Below, piece by piece: positions 1 to 7,673 of a stretch of 44,086 bases of DNA. Position 1 is the stretch's first letter, and every line of letters starts with the position of its first letter. The notes under the pieces were generated by a model, which saw nothing but the letters and a program-made list of their open reading frames with translations, was not told the DNA's origin and made no database searches. Position numbers and translations under genes: made by a program. Source of the DNA: Pseudolabrys sp. (lineage in GTDB: Bacteria > Pseudomonadota > Alphaproteobacteria > Rhizobiales > Xanthobacteraceae); NCBI GenBank assembly GCA_019689975.1, contig JADGGK010000018.1, forward strand, positions 1 through 44,086, written 5' to 3'.

Positions 1-150
1 GTTTTGCAATTATTTATGAAAACAGGTTTTATCGGGCGGGCGGGAAACGTTCGGGTAATCGTGGGACAATTCCCAATAAAGTGGGCGGAACTCTTCCGAT
101 GGTGGGCAGGCACGCAGCCGCGTCACGACGGGTGCCGCGACCGCAGATGC
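1..150. other. Non-coding stretch downstream of pcaG
   Basis: No gene is supported here. It follows the stop codon of pcaG (minus strand) and would contain the 3' end of the pca transcript. A short inverted repeat, TGGGA-CAAT-TCCCA at 62-75, could form a weak hairpin but has no U-run on either strand, so I do not call it a terminator. The first 26 bases are AT-rich compared with the rest of the window. Confidence 0.4.
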
Positions 151-765
151 TCAGATTTCGAAGAAAACCGTCTCGTTCTCGCCCTGCACGCGGATGTCAA
201 AACGGTAGATTGCCGGTTCTCCGTCGCCTTGCCGGTGGGCGATCAGCGTTCCCCGCCGCTCCGCCGGGACCAGCGCGAGGATTGGATCCTCGGCGTTGGA
301 CGGCTCGTCGGAGAAATAGAGCCGGGTGTAGATCTGACGCAGCATGCCGCGGGAAAAAATGCAGAAAACGATGTGCGGCGCCTGCATCTTCCCGTCCGGT
401 CCTGGTACCCGACCCGGCTTGATCGTGTCGAAAACATAGACGCCGTCTTTGTCTGTCGCCGAGCGACCGAAGCCCTTGAAACTGGTATTCGGCCGCGCCC
501 GGGTGTCGCGCGGATGGGCATAGTGCCCCTGTGCGTCCGCCTGCCAGATCTCCACCATCGCGTCGTTGATCGGCACGCCGTCGCCATCGAGCACCCGGCC
601 TTCGATGCGTATCTTGCGACCGGAGGCATCCGGGGTCACCAAATTGGCGCCGACGGTGTCCTTCCAGTCGTAGCGATCACTCGGCTTCCAATCACAGCGG
701 CTGTGCGGCGTCAGCCCGAAGGCGAAGAAAGGACCGACGGTCTGTGAAGGGGTGATTTCAGACAT
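151..765 (-). CDS. pcaG: Protocatechuate 3,4-dioxygenase, alpha subunit
   Basis: This 204-residue protein is the alpha chain of the non-heme Fe(III) intradiol dioxygenase that opens protocatechuate to 3-carboxy-cis,cis-muconate in the cytoplasm. The start MSEITPSQTVGPFFAFGL is typical of PcaG, as are EIWQADAQGHY and the C-terminal RFDIRVQGE. The region that carries the two His iron ligands in the beta chain reads APHIVFCIF here, with one His, as expected for the structural, non-catalytic alpha chain. It is the last gene of the minus-strand pca operon, 15 bp after pcaH, and is preceded by a weak GAGA ribosome site. Length and motifs agree with the family, so the call is firm. Confidence 0.96.
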   Translation of the reverse strand: MSEITPSQTVGPFFAFGLTPHSRCDWKPSDRYDWKDTVGANLVTPDASGRKIRIEGRVLDGDGVPINDAMVEIWQADAQGHYAHPRDTRARPNTSFKGFGRSATDKDGVYVFDTIKPGRVPGPDGKMQAPHIVFCIFSRGMLRQIYTRLYFSDEPSNAEDPILALVPAERRGTLIAHRQGDGEPAIYRFDIRVQGENETVFFEI

Positions 766-780
766 TGCTCGGTCTCACGC

Positions 781-1488
781 TCAGTGCCTGTCCGTATCCT
801 GCGGAGTGGCCTCGCGACCACGCAATACGATGTCGAAACGAAAGCAAAGCGCCCAGTCGGGAATGGTATTCTCCAGATCGAATTTCGCGATCATGCGCTG
901 GCGCGCCTTCTCGTCCGTCACCGAGTTGAAGATTGGATCGAAGGGAAACAACGGATCGCCCGGGAAATACATCTGCGTCACCAGCCGTGACAGGAATGAA
1001 TGACCGAATAACGAGAAATGGATGTGATTCGGTCGCCACGCATTGTGGTGGTTGCCCCAGGGGTAAGCGCCGGGTTTGATGGTGATGAAGCGGTAATAGC
1101 CGTTCTTGTCGGTGACCGTGCGCCCGGCACCGGTAAAATTCGGATCGAGGGGCGCCGGGTGCTGGTCGACAACATGAACGTAACGGCCGCAGGCATTGGC
1201 CTGCCAGATTTCCACCAGCGTCTCCGGCACCGGCCGCTTGTCCTCGTCCAGCACAAAGCCATGGACGATTATGCGCTCGCCCAAGGGCTCGCCCTTGTGC
1301 TGCCGGGTGAGGTCGTTATCGCCTTCTTGGATTGCATCATGGCCGTAAATCGGTCCGGTCAGTTCGGACAGCGTGTGTGGCATGGGAATGAGCGGCCTGG
1401 AGGGCGAACGCTTGACCGTGCTGCGGTATTCAGGTGATAGGTGTTTCGGGTAAACACTCAGGCTTTCGATCGGATAGATGAGCGACAT
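781..1488 (-). CDS. pcaH: Protocatechuate 3,4-dioxygenase, beta subunit (catalytic)
   Basis: This 235-residue beta chain carries the iron centre of protocatechuate 3,4-dioxygenase. The ligands are visible: the first Tyr in NACGRYVH, the second in KPGAYPWGNH, and the two His in RPNHIHFSLFG. Other family marks are DPNFTGAGR and the C-terminal RFDIVLRGR. The start follows AAAGGACG, a good ribosome-binding site, within the 15-bp gap after pcaF. It pairs with pcaG to form the alpha/beta protomer. The pathway step is oxygen-dependent ring cleavage between the two hydroxylated carbons, and the product needs PcaB, PcaC and PcaD, which are not encoded in this window. Confidence 0.97.
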   Translation of the reverse strand: MSLIYPIESLSVYPKHLSPEYRSTVKRSPSRPLIPMPHTLSELTGPIYGHDAIQEGDNDLTRQHKGEPLGERIIVHGFVLDEDKRPVPETLVEIWQANACGRYVHVVDQHPAPLDPNFTGAGRTVTDKNGYYRFITIKPGAYPWGNHHNAWRPNHIHFSLFGHSFLSRLVTQMYFPGDPLFPFDPIFNSVTDEKARQRMIAKFDLENTIPDWALCFRFDIVLRGREATPQDTDRH

Positions 1489-1503
1489 GTTCGGTCGTCC
1501 TTT

Positions 1504-2709
1504 CTAGACGCGCTCGAGCGCCAGCGACACGCCCTGGCCCACACCGACGCACATGGTGGCCAACGCAAGCTTGCCGCCTCTTCGTTGCAATCCGTGCGCC
1601 GCCGTGAGCACCAATCGCGCCCCTGACATCCCAAGCGGATGGCCCAGGGCAATCGCCCCGCCATGCGGGTTGACATGCTCCGCGTCGTCCGCCAGCCCGA
1701 GCTGGCGTAGACAGGCTAGCGATTGCGAAGCAAAGGCTTCATTGATCTCGATCAAATCATAGTCGGAGATCTTGTGCCCCAGCCGCGCCATCAACTTGCG
1801 TGTCGCGGGGACCGGCCCGATACCCATGATGCGCGGCGGCACCGCGGCTGAGGCCATGCCGAGAATCCGCGCCCGCGGCGTCAGGCCATGCGCCTTGACG
1901 GCCGTCTCCGATGCAATGATCATGGCGGCAGCACCGTCGTTGACGCCGGACGCATTGCCGGCGGTAACGGTGCCGGGATTGCGGAAGGGCGTCTTAAGCT
2001 TGGCGAGCTGCTCCAAGGTCGTGTCGGGACGCGGATGTTCGTCTTTCTCGACCCGGCTGGTCGCCCCCCGTCGCCCAGCGACCTCGACCGAGACAATCTC
2101 CTCGGCAAAATAGCCTTCCGCCGCCGCCTTACCCGCGCGTTGCTGCGAACGAAGAGCGAAAGCATCCTGGTCCGCGCGGGTGATTTGGAATTCCTCGGCG
2201 ACGTTCTCGCCGGTCTCCGGCATTGAATCCACACCGTATTGAGCCTTCATCAGCGGATTGATGAAGCGCCAGCCGATGGTCGTGTCATAGATTTCGGTCT
2301 TGCGCGAAAATGCCTCATCGCTCTTGCCCATCACGAAGGGCGCCCGCGTCATCGACTCGACGCCGCCGGCGACGGCAAGGTCGATTTCCCCGGAACGGAT
2401 CGCGCGAGCGGCATTGCCCACCGCCTCCATGCCGGAGGCGCAGAGGCGATTGAGCGTTACCCCCGGCACGCTTACCGGCAGACCCGCGAGTAGCAGCGCC
2501 ATGCGGGCGACGTTGCGGTTGTCCTCGCCCGCCTGATTGGCGCAGCCAAGATAGACTTCGTCGAGTTTCTCCCAGTCGACATTGGGATTACGCTGCATCA
2601 GCGCCCTGATGGGAACCGCAGCGAGGTCGTCGGTGCGCACCTGCGCGAGCGCGCCTCCATATCGGCCGATCGGCGTCCGCACGGCATCACAGACGAAGGC
2701 CTCGCGCAT
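1504..2709 (-). CDS. pcaF: 3-oxoadipyl-CoA thiolase
   Basis: This 401-residue thiolase cleaves 3-oxoadipyl-CoA with CoA to succinyl-CoA and acetyl-CoA, the last step of the beta-ketoadipate pathway. The catalytic set is complete: nucleophile Cys90 in LNRLCASGMEA, His357 in GGAIALGHPLGMSG and Cys387 in CVGVGQG. I start at MREAFVCDAVRTPIGRYGG because GAGG lies 9 nt upstream and the family begins there; an in-frame upstream start at 2733 would overlap pcaJ. The operon context (pcaI, pcaJ, then pcaH, pcaG) favours PcaF over a general acetyl-CoA acetyltransferase. A second thiolase at 9548-10795 is clearly different and belongs to another pathway. Confidence 0.94.
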   Translation of the reverse strand: MREAFVCDAVRTPIGRYGGALAQVRTDDLAAVPIRALMQRNPNVDWEKLDEVYLGCANQAGEDNRNVARMALLLAGLPVSVPGVTLNRLCASGMEAVGNAARAIRSGEIDLAVAGGVESMTRAPFVMGKSDEAFSRKTEIYDTTIGWRFINPLMKAQYGVDSMPETGENVAEEFQITRADQDAFALRSQQRAGKAAAEGYFAEEIVSVEVAGRRGATSRVEKDEHPRPDTTLEQLAKLKTPFRNPGTVTAGNASGVNDGAAAMIIASETAVKAHGLTPRARILGMASAAVPPRIMGIGPVPATRKLMARLGHKISDYDLIEINEAFASQSLACLRQLGLADDAEHVNPHGGAIALGHPLGMSGARLVLTAAHGLQRRGGKLALATMCVGVGQGVSLALERV

Positions 2710-2719
2710 GGTCACGACC

Positions 2720-3490
2720 TCAGGCGGCGGCATGGGCGCGGTTGGTGCGCGCCTGCAGATCTCGCAGCACTTCGAGCTCCTCGACGGTCGGCGGCGGGGT
2801 CTGCGCCGTTCTCGATGCGAATCTGACCGGCCAGCCGGTATTTTCCTGGATCTGCTCGCGCGTCACGCCCGGATGAATGGAGACGACCGTCATTTCCTTG
2901 GTCTCCGGATCGGGCTCGAAAAGAGCAAGATCTGTGATCAGCCGCGTGGGTCCTTTGGTCTTCACGCCGAGCTTTTCGCGCGAGTCCCCCCCGGCGACAT
3001 GGCCGATCGACGTCACGAAATCAAGCTTGTCGACGAAACTGCGCTTCGACTGCGCCATGATGATGAATATCTCACCGCACGATGTCGCAATCTCCGGCGC
3101 GCCGCCGCCGCCCGGCAGACGCACTTTAGGCTTGTCGTAGGGTCCGACCACGGTTGTGTTGAGATTCGCGTATTTGTCGATCTGGGCCCCGCCGAGAAAG
3201 CCGACTTTGATGCGACCGCCTTGCAGCCAGTAGCGGAACATCTCCGGCACCGACACGGTGGTGAGCGCGGTCTCGCACAACTCGCCGTCGCCGATAGAAA
3301 GCGGCAGAATGTCGGGCTTCGTACCCAGAGTCCCCGACTCGTAGATCAGGACGATATCCGGCGCGTGGATCAGACGCGCAAGATTTGCCGCCGCCGAAGG
3401 CATGCCGATCCCGACAAAGCAGACGTCGTCGTTCTTCAACGCCCTAGCGGCCGCAATGATCATCATTTCGTTGGGCTTGTAATCGGCCAT
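2720..3490 (-). CDS. pcaJ: 3-oxoadipate CoA-transferase, subunit B (CatJ type)
   Basis: This 256-residue subunit forms, with the preceding gene, the enzyme that moves CoA from succinyl-CoA to 3-oxoadipate. The motif IYESGTLG contains the Glu that forms the glutamyl-CoA thioester in the glutaconate-type class I transferases. It is longer than classical PcaJ and resembles the CatJ/GctB branch. The start MADYKPNEMMIIAAARAL is chosen because GGAG lies 8 nt upstream and the start sits 5 bp after the pcaI stop; a longer in-frame reading up to 3709 would overlap pcaI heavily. The next gene, pcaF, starts 10 bp after its stop, so the genes are co-transcribed. Confidence 0.92.
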   Translation of the reverse strand: MADYKPNEMMIIAAARALKNDDVCFVGIGMPSAAANLARLIHAPDIVLIYESGTLGTKPDILPLSIGDGELCETALTTVSVPEMFRYWLQGGRIKVGFLGGAQIDKYANLNTTVVGPYDKPKVRLPGGGGAPEIATSCGEIFIIMAQSKRSFVDKLDFVTSIGHVAGGDSREKLGVKTKGPTRLITDLALFEPDPETKEMTVVSIHPGVTREQIQENTGWPVRFASRTAQTPPPTVEELEVLRDLQARTNRAHAAA

Positions 3491-3495
3491 GTTCG

Positions 3496-4356
3496 TCACT
3501 CCGCTGCGGTGCGGAATTTGCGCACAAGCTCTGCGAACACCTCCGGGCCTTTGCCGAGCACGTTTTCCTTCATCCAGGCCAGAAATGTATCTCGGTTTCG
3601 CGAAATTTCGTCCCATTGCCTGTAGAAGCTGTTGGTACGCGGATAGTAGCCCTGCGCGTAGGATGGATAAGCTCCTCCCGGCACTTCGGCGATGTAACCG
3701 ACAGTCCAATGCGGCAGCACCACCGCATTGAAGCTGCGCTGCGGCAGTTCATCGACGATCTCTTCGACCGTCACCACCGAACGTTTTGCCGCGAGCACCG
3801 CTTCCTTCTGGACGCCGAGCACGCCCTCGATCATCACGTTCCCGGCCCGATCGGCGCGCTGCGCATGAATCACCGCAACATCCGGTCTATGCGCGGGGAC
3901 TGCCACCAGCTCTTCGCCGGTGAAGGGACAGGTAATCTTCTTGATTTTCGGATTCACCCTGGGAAGGTCAACGCCGATATACCCACGAAATATGGCGCAG
4001 GGCAGACCCGCCGCGCCCGCTTCATAGGCATTGGCCATGGCGGCGTGCGAATGTTCTTCGATCGCAAGCGGGTTCGGCCAGCCATTCTCGACGGCATCGC
4101 GGAAGCGGTGAAGAGACCCCACGCCCGGATTGCCGCCCCACGAAAAGACCAGCTTGTCGGCACATCCCATGCCGATGAGCTGATCGTAAACGAGATCGGG
4201 CGTCATCCGAATGAGCGTCAAGTGCTTGCGGCCTTGGCGAATGATCTCGTGACCGGCCGCATGCGGAATTAAATGCGTGAACCCCTCCAAAGCGACGGTG
4301 TCCCCGTCATGGACGGTGGCCGCAATGGCCTCGGCGAGTGAGGAAATTTGCGCCAT
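3496..4356 (-). CDS. pcaI: 3-oxoadipate CoA-transferase, subunit A (CatI type)
   Basis: This 286-residue protein is the alpha subunit of a class I CoA-transferase. GFTHLIPHAAGHEIIRQGRK near the N-terminus and FSWGGNPGVGSLHRF are typical of the glutaconate/CatI branch rather than of the shorter 230-residue PcaI of Pseudomonas putida. It heads the minus-strand operon that continues with subunit B, pcaF, pcaH and pcaG, so 3-oxoadipate is the likely acceptor. Its start codon is 84 bp from the divergent DUF3237 gene, and the shared spacer should hold both promoters. The family assignment is firm. The exact acid acceptor is inferred from the neighbours. Confidence 0.92.
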   Translation of the reverse strand: MAQISSLAEAIAATVHDGDTVALEGFTHLIPHAAGHEIIRQGRKHLTLIRMTPDLVYDQLIGMGCADKLVFSWGGNPGVGSLHRFRDAVENGWPNPLAIEEHSHAAMANAYEAGAAGLPCAIFRGYIGVDLPRVNPKIKKITCPFTGEELVAVPAHRPDVAVIHAQRADRAGNVMIEGVLGVQKEAVLAAKRSVVTVEEIVDELPQRSFNAVVLPHWTVGYIAEVPGGAYPSYAQGYYPRTNSFYRQWDEISRNRDTFLAWMKENVLGKGPEVFAELVRKFRTAAE

Positions 4357-4408
4357 GGCACGGTCCCATTATTGCGCCCCGTATTTACGGCGACGCCCTG
4401 GCACGGTC
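4356..4408. promoter_or_regulatory. Direct repeat in the divergent pcaI / DUF3237 spacer
   Basis: TGGCACGGTC occurs at 4356-4365 and again at 4399-4408, a 43-bp offset, about four helical turns. The first copy overlaps the pcaI start codon. The spacing suits a regulator bound to one face of the DNA, but a 10-mer repeat in GC-rich DNA can arise by chance. No clear -35/-10 pair was recognised in the 84-bp spacer. Confidence 0.25.
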
Positions 4409-4440
4409 AAATGGCGGCCGGAAAATCGGGGGAGGGCATT

Positions 4441-4899
4441 GTGAACCTGCTTGGCGAGCGACCAATCTTCACCGTGGCGGCGGAATTGGCGGCGGCGATC
4501 GACCTCGGTGCGACACCCTATGGCGGCCGGCGTGTCGTCGGCATTCTCGGCGGAACCGTACGCGGATCGCGACTCAATGGCCACATCCTGCCGGGAGGCG
4601 CCGACTGGCAGATCGTCCGCTCGGACGGCGCGACCGACATCCACGCCCGTTATATTATCGAGGCGGAAACCGGCGCCCGCATCCTTGTCGACAGCAGAGG
4701 CTTGCGCCACGGACCACGCGAAGTCATTGCCGCGCTGGCGCGCGGCGACTCCGTCGATCCGTCGCTGTATTATTTTCGTACTGCCATGCGGTTCGAGACC
4801 GCGGACCCCGCGTTTGATTGGCTCAACCGCATCCTTGCGCTCGCGCACGACGAGCGCGCCGCGCAATCTGTGCGGCTTGATGTCTACGAGGTGTTGTGA
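4441..4899 (+). CDS. DUF3237 (UPF0311) family protein
   Basis: This 152-residue protein matches the DUF3237 family, seen in GILGGTVRGSRLNGHILPGG and ADWQIVRSDG followed by ARYIIEAETGARILVDSRG. The biochemical role of the family is not established; members are often encoded among aromatic or acyl-CoA catabolic genes. I choose the GTG at 4441 because GGGGGAGGG lies just upstream and the length then fits the family; an in-frame longer form from 4348 would overlap the divergent pcaI. It is the first gene of the plus-strand catabolic operon, 9 bp ahead of the crotonase. No signal peptide or membrane segment is seen, so it should be cytoplasmic. Confidence 0.82.
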   Translation: MNLLGERPIFTVAAELAAAIDLGATPYGGRRVVGILGGTVRGSRLNGHILPGGADWQIVRSDGATDIHARYIIEAETGARILVDSRGLRHGPREVIAALARGDSVDPSLYYFRTAMRFETADPAFDWLNRILALAHDERAAQSVRLDVYEVL

Positions 4900-4908
4900 A
4901 TGGTATAG

Positions 4909-5745
4909 GTGCAACCCGACCGCAACCCGGTCCGACCCGGAGCAAATGGATTGGACGAGCTCGTAGTACCGCAACTTCCCCCCTCTCTCCTCGCGGAACG
5001 CCAAGGGGACGTCGCCGTCCTGCGGCTCAACCGTGCCCATAAGCGCAATGCGCTCGATGACGATATTGTGCGGGGCCTCGACAATTTTTTTACCGCCCTG
5101 CCGGATGGGATCGCCGCGGTGGTGCTCGCCGCGGTCGGCGACAATTTCTCCGCTGGTCTCGATCTTTTTGAGCTGAAGGAGCGCGACGTTACCGAAGGCA
5201 TTGCACACTCGAGTCTCTGGCATCGTACGTTCGAGAAAATCCAGTTCGGGAGGATACCCGTCGTCGCCGTTCTGCATGGTGCGGTGGTAGGCGGCGGCCT
5301 TGAGCTGGCGGCCGCCGCCCATGTAAGGGTCGCCGAGCGTTCGGCCTATTACGCGCTGCCCGAGGGAAGTCGCGGTATCTATGTCGGCGGCGGCGGCTCG
5401 GTCCGGCTGCCTCGCCTCATCGGCGTTGCGCGCATGATCGACATGATGCTCACCGGCCGTACATATTCGGCCGAGGAAGGGCAGGCGATGGGCCTTACCA
5501 CCTACCTGGTGGATCCCGGCCAAGGGCTTGCCAAAGGGCTCGAGATCGCGCGGCGCATCGCATCCAACGCGCCCCTGACGAACTTTGCCGTAATGCACGC
5601 CCTACCGCGCATCGCCGAGTGCGATCCCGCCGCGGGCTATATGATGGAGGCCCTCATGTCGGCCATCGCCCAGGCCGACCCCGAGGCCAAAGCGCGTCTC
5701 AAGGACTTCCTCGAAAAACGCGGCCCCAAAGTGAAGCATACTTGA
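4909..5745 (+). CDS. Enoyl-CoA hydratase/isomerase (crotonase) family
   Basis: This 278-residue crotonase-fold protein probably hydrates a 2-enoyl-CoA or cinnamoyl-CoA type thioester. The oxyanion-hole segment NFSAGLDLFEL (near residue 77) and HGAVVGGGLELAAAA (near 122-136) are intact. Both acid/base Glu positions of classical hydratases appear present, in GLELAAA and ALPEGSRG, followed by GGGGSVRLPRLIG. The start is uncertain: GTG at 4909 gives the longest form, whereas TTG at 4951 removes a poorly conserved leader and has GGAG upstream. The following ligases suggest that an aryl-propenoyl-CoA is the substrate, which would match the hydratase of CoA-dependent hydroxycinnamate degradation. 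That last point is inference. Confidence 0.85.
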   Translation: MQPDRNPVRPGANGLDELVVPQLPPSLLAERQGDVAVLRLNRAHKRNALDDDIVRGLDNFFTALPDGIAAVVLAAVGDNFSAGLDLFELKERDVTEGIAHSSLWHRTFEKIQFGRIPVVAVLHGAVVGGGLELAAAAHVRVAERSAYYALPEGSRGIYVGGGGSVRLPRLIGVARMIDMMLTGRTYSAEEGQAMGLTTYLVDPGQGLAKGLEIARRIASNAPLTNFAVMHALPRIAECDPAAGYMMEALMSAIAQADPEAKARLKDFLEKRGPKVKHT

Positions 5746-5769
5746 CGGCGAGCCGGCGCGTCGCCCAAA

Positions 5770-5788
5770 TTGTTGTCCAGGACAACAA
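5770..5788. promoter_or_regulatory. Perfect 19-bp palindrome before the first ligase gene
   Basis: TTGTTGTCCAGGACAACAA is a perfect inverted repeat with 9-bp arms around a single A. It lies between the crotonase stop (5745) and the ligase start (5805). The TTGT...ACAA ends resemble operators of GntR/FadR-type regulators. It could instead be a hairpin in the mRNA, but there is no U-run after it. Confidence 0.6.
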
Positions 5789-5804
5789 AAATAACAGGGA
5801 CGAA

Positions 5805-7673
5805 ATGCCCGGCGTTTCTGGCACGACACGGTCTGCCGATGCCACGCCGTTGCGCGCGGTGAAGCTCGGCGTACCCGACGCCCATATCGAGACGAGAGCC
5901 GACGGCGCCATCCTCGTGCGCGCCAGGGCGCCGCTGGGACCATATCATGAAAAGCTCAGTCGGCCGCTCGAGCGATGGGCACGAGAAGCGCCAGAGCGTG
6001 TTTTTCTTGCCGAGCGAAACGGGCATCTCTGGCGATGTCTCAGCTATGCGGAAACGCTCGACACCGTGAAACGCATTGGCGCGGCACTGTTGCGGCGCGG
6101 ATTGTCTGTGGAACAACCGATCGCCATCCTGTCGGGCAACAGCATCGATCATGCATTGCTGGGGCTCGCCGCGGCCTATGTCGGTATTCCCTATGCGCCG
6201 ATTTCACCCGCCTATTCCCTTTTGTCGAGCGACTTCGGCAAATTGAAAGCCATGATGCAGCTGCTGACGCCGCGCCTGGTATACGCGAGCGACGGCCTCC
6301 TCTTCGCCCGAGCAATCGCCGCATGCGTACCGTCGGATACGGAACTGGTGGTGAGCCGCAATCCCCCCTCCGATCGCAAGACGACGATGTTTGCGAACCT
6401 GATGGACACAGAGGACTCCGTGGGTGTGGAAGCTGCTCATGCGACGATCACCCCGGACACGATCGTCAAGTTCCTGTTTACTTCTGGGTCGACGGGTGCG
6501 CCGAAAGCAGTGATCAACACGCAGCGAATGCTGTGCGCAAATCAGGCGATGATCGCCTCCGGATTTCGTTTCGTGGTCGATGAGCCGCCAGTGGTGGTCG
6601 ATTGGCTACCCTGGAGCCATACATTCGGAGGCAACCACAATTTCTACATGGTGCTCACCAATGGCGGTTCGCTCTATATCGACGACGGAAATCCGACGCC
6701 GGCGGGTACGCCGAAAACCGCACGCAACCTGAGCGAGGTCGCGCCGACGATCTATTTCAATGTGCCGAAGGGTTACGAGGCGCTGATTCCGCATCTGCGC
6801 GCGAGCGCGGACTTGCGCAGGAACTTTTTTTCTCGGCTGAAGGTGCTGTTTTATGCCGGAGCCGGTCTCAGCCAGGCGATACGCGACGAGCTTACCGAGC
6901 TGGCCGCGGCCACCATTGGCGAGCGCATCATCTTTCTGTCCTCGCTGGGTTCGACCGAGACGTCACCGCTCGCCCTGGCTTGCACGTGGGATTTCGCAAC
7001 GACCGGCAATATCGGGCTGCCGTGCCGCGGCGTGGAGCTCAAACTGGTGCCGCATGACGGCAAGCTCGAAGCGCGACTGCGCGGACCAAACATCACGCCG
7101 GGCTATTGGCGACAGCCTGAACTGACGCGGCGGGCCTTCGATGAGGAGGGCTTCTATCGGATCGGCGACGCGCTGCGATTCGCGGATCCGAACGACCCCT
7201 TCAAGGGCCTTTTGTTCGATGGTCGCATCGCCGAAGACTTCAAGCTGTCGACGGGAACTTGGGTGAGCGTCGGTCCTTTGCGCGCGCGCTTTATCGACCA
7301 TTGCACGCCTTATGTTCGCGACGTGGTCCTTACCGGCCTAAACCGCGACTTCATCGGGGCGCTGGTGTTTCCGGAGGTCGACGCATGTCGCAGACTGGCT
7401 GGTCTTCCCGCCGAAGCAACGCCGACACAAATCGTGGCGGCGACGGTCGTACGCCTCACCTTCGCGGAACTCCTGCGCACGTTTGCGGCCGCGGACGCCG
7501 GCTCCTCCATGCGTATTGAGCGCTTATTGCTCATGAGCGAGCCACCATCCATGGACAAGGGCGAGGCCACCGACAAGGGGTCGATCAACCAACAGGCTGT
7601 GCTCGCCAATCGAAGTGAGCTCGTAGAGGCGTTGTATCGCCACCCACCCGACGCGGCGGTGATTGCGCCATGA
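5805..7673 (+). CDS. Feruloyl-CoA synthetase-like AMP-dependent ligase 1
   Basis: This 622-residue adenylate-forming enzyme should activate a carboxylic acid to its CoA thioester with ATP. The phosphate loop [18 protein letters not shown], the A5-like LGSTETSPLAL, the hinge region [20 protein letters not shown] and the C-terminal [14 protein letters not shown] are the marks of the feruloyl-CoA synthase (FCS) subfamily. The ATG at 5805 is chosen because AGGGA lies 4-5 nt upstream and the sequence before it contains a palindromic site; an in-frame reading from 5619 would overlap the crotonase. The stop overlaps the start of a paralogue by 4 bp (ATGA), so the two are translationally coupled. The actual acid (ferulate, p-coumarate, caffeate or another) cannot be read from the sequence. 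Confidence 0.9.
   Translation: MPGVSGTTRSADATPLRAVKLGVPDAHIETRADGAILVRARAPLGPYHEKLSRPLERWAREAPERVFLAERNGHLWRCLSYAETLDTVKRIGAALLRRGLSVEQPIAILSGNSIDHALLGLAAAYVGIPYAPISPAYSLLSSDFGKLKAMMQLLTPRLVYASDGLLFARAIAACVPSDTELVVSRNPPSDRKTTMFANLMDTEDSVGVEAAHATITPDTIVKFLFTSGSTGAPKAVINTQRMLCANQAMIASGFRFVVDEPPVVVDWLPWSHTFGGNHNFYMVLTNGGSLYIDDGNPTPAGTPKTARNLSEVAPTIYFNVPKGYEALIPHLRASADLRRNFFSRLKVLFYAGAGLSQAIRDELTELAAATIGERIIFLSSLGSTETSPLALACTWDFATTGNIGLPCRGVELKLVPHDGKLEARLRGPNITPGYWRQPELTRRAFDEEGFYRIGDALRFADPNDPFKGLLFDGRIAEDFKLSTGTWVSVGPLRARFIDHCTPYVRDVVLTGLNRDFIGALVFPEVDACRRLAGLPAEATPTQIVAATVVRLTFAELLRTFAAADAGSSMRIERLLLMSEPPSMDKGEATDKGSINQQAVLANRSELVEALYRHPPDAAVIAP

Noticed and set aside
4-747. Long open frame on the plus strand across pcaG
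   Set aside because: It is the reverse of pcaG, has no recognisable domain, and the minus-strand protein matches a known family throughout.
5619-5804. Upstream extension of the first ligase
   Set aside because: It overlaps the crotonase by more than 120 bp, reads as low-complexity sequence, and covers the perfect palindrome; ATG 5805 has a ribosome site and a family-like N-terminus.
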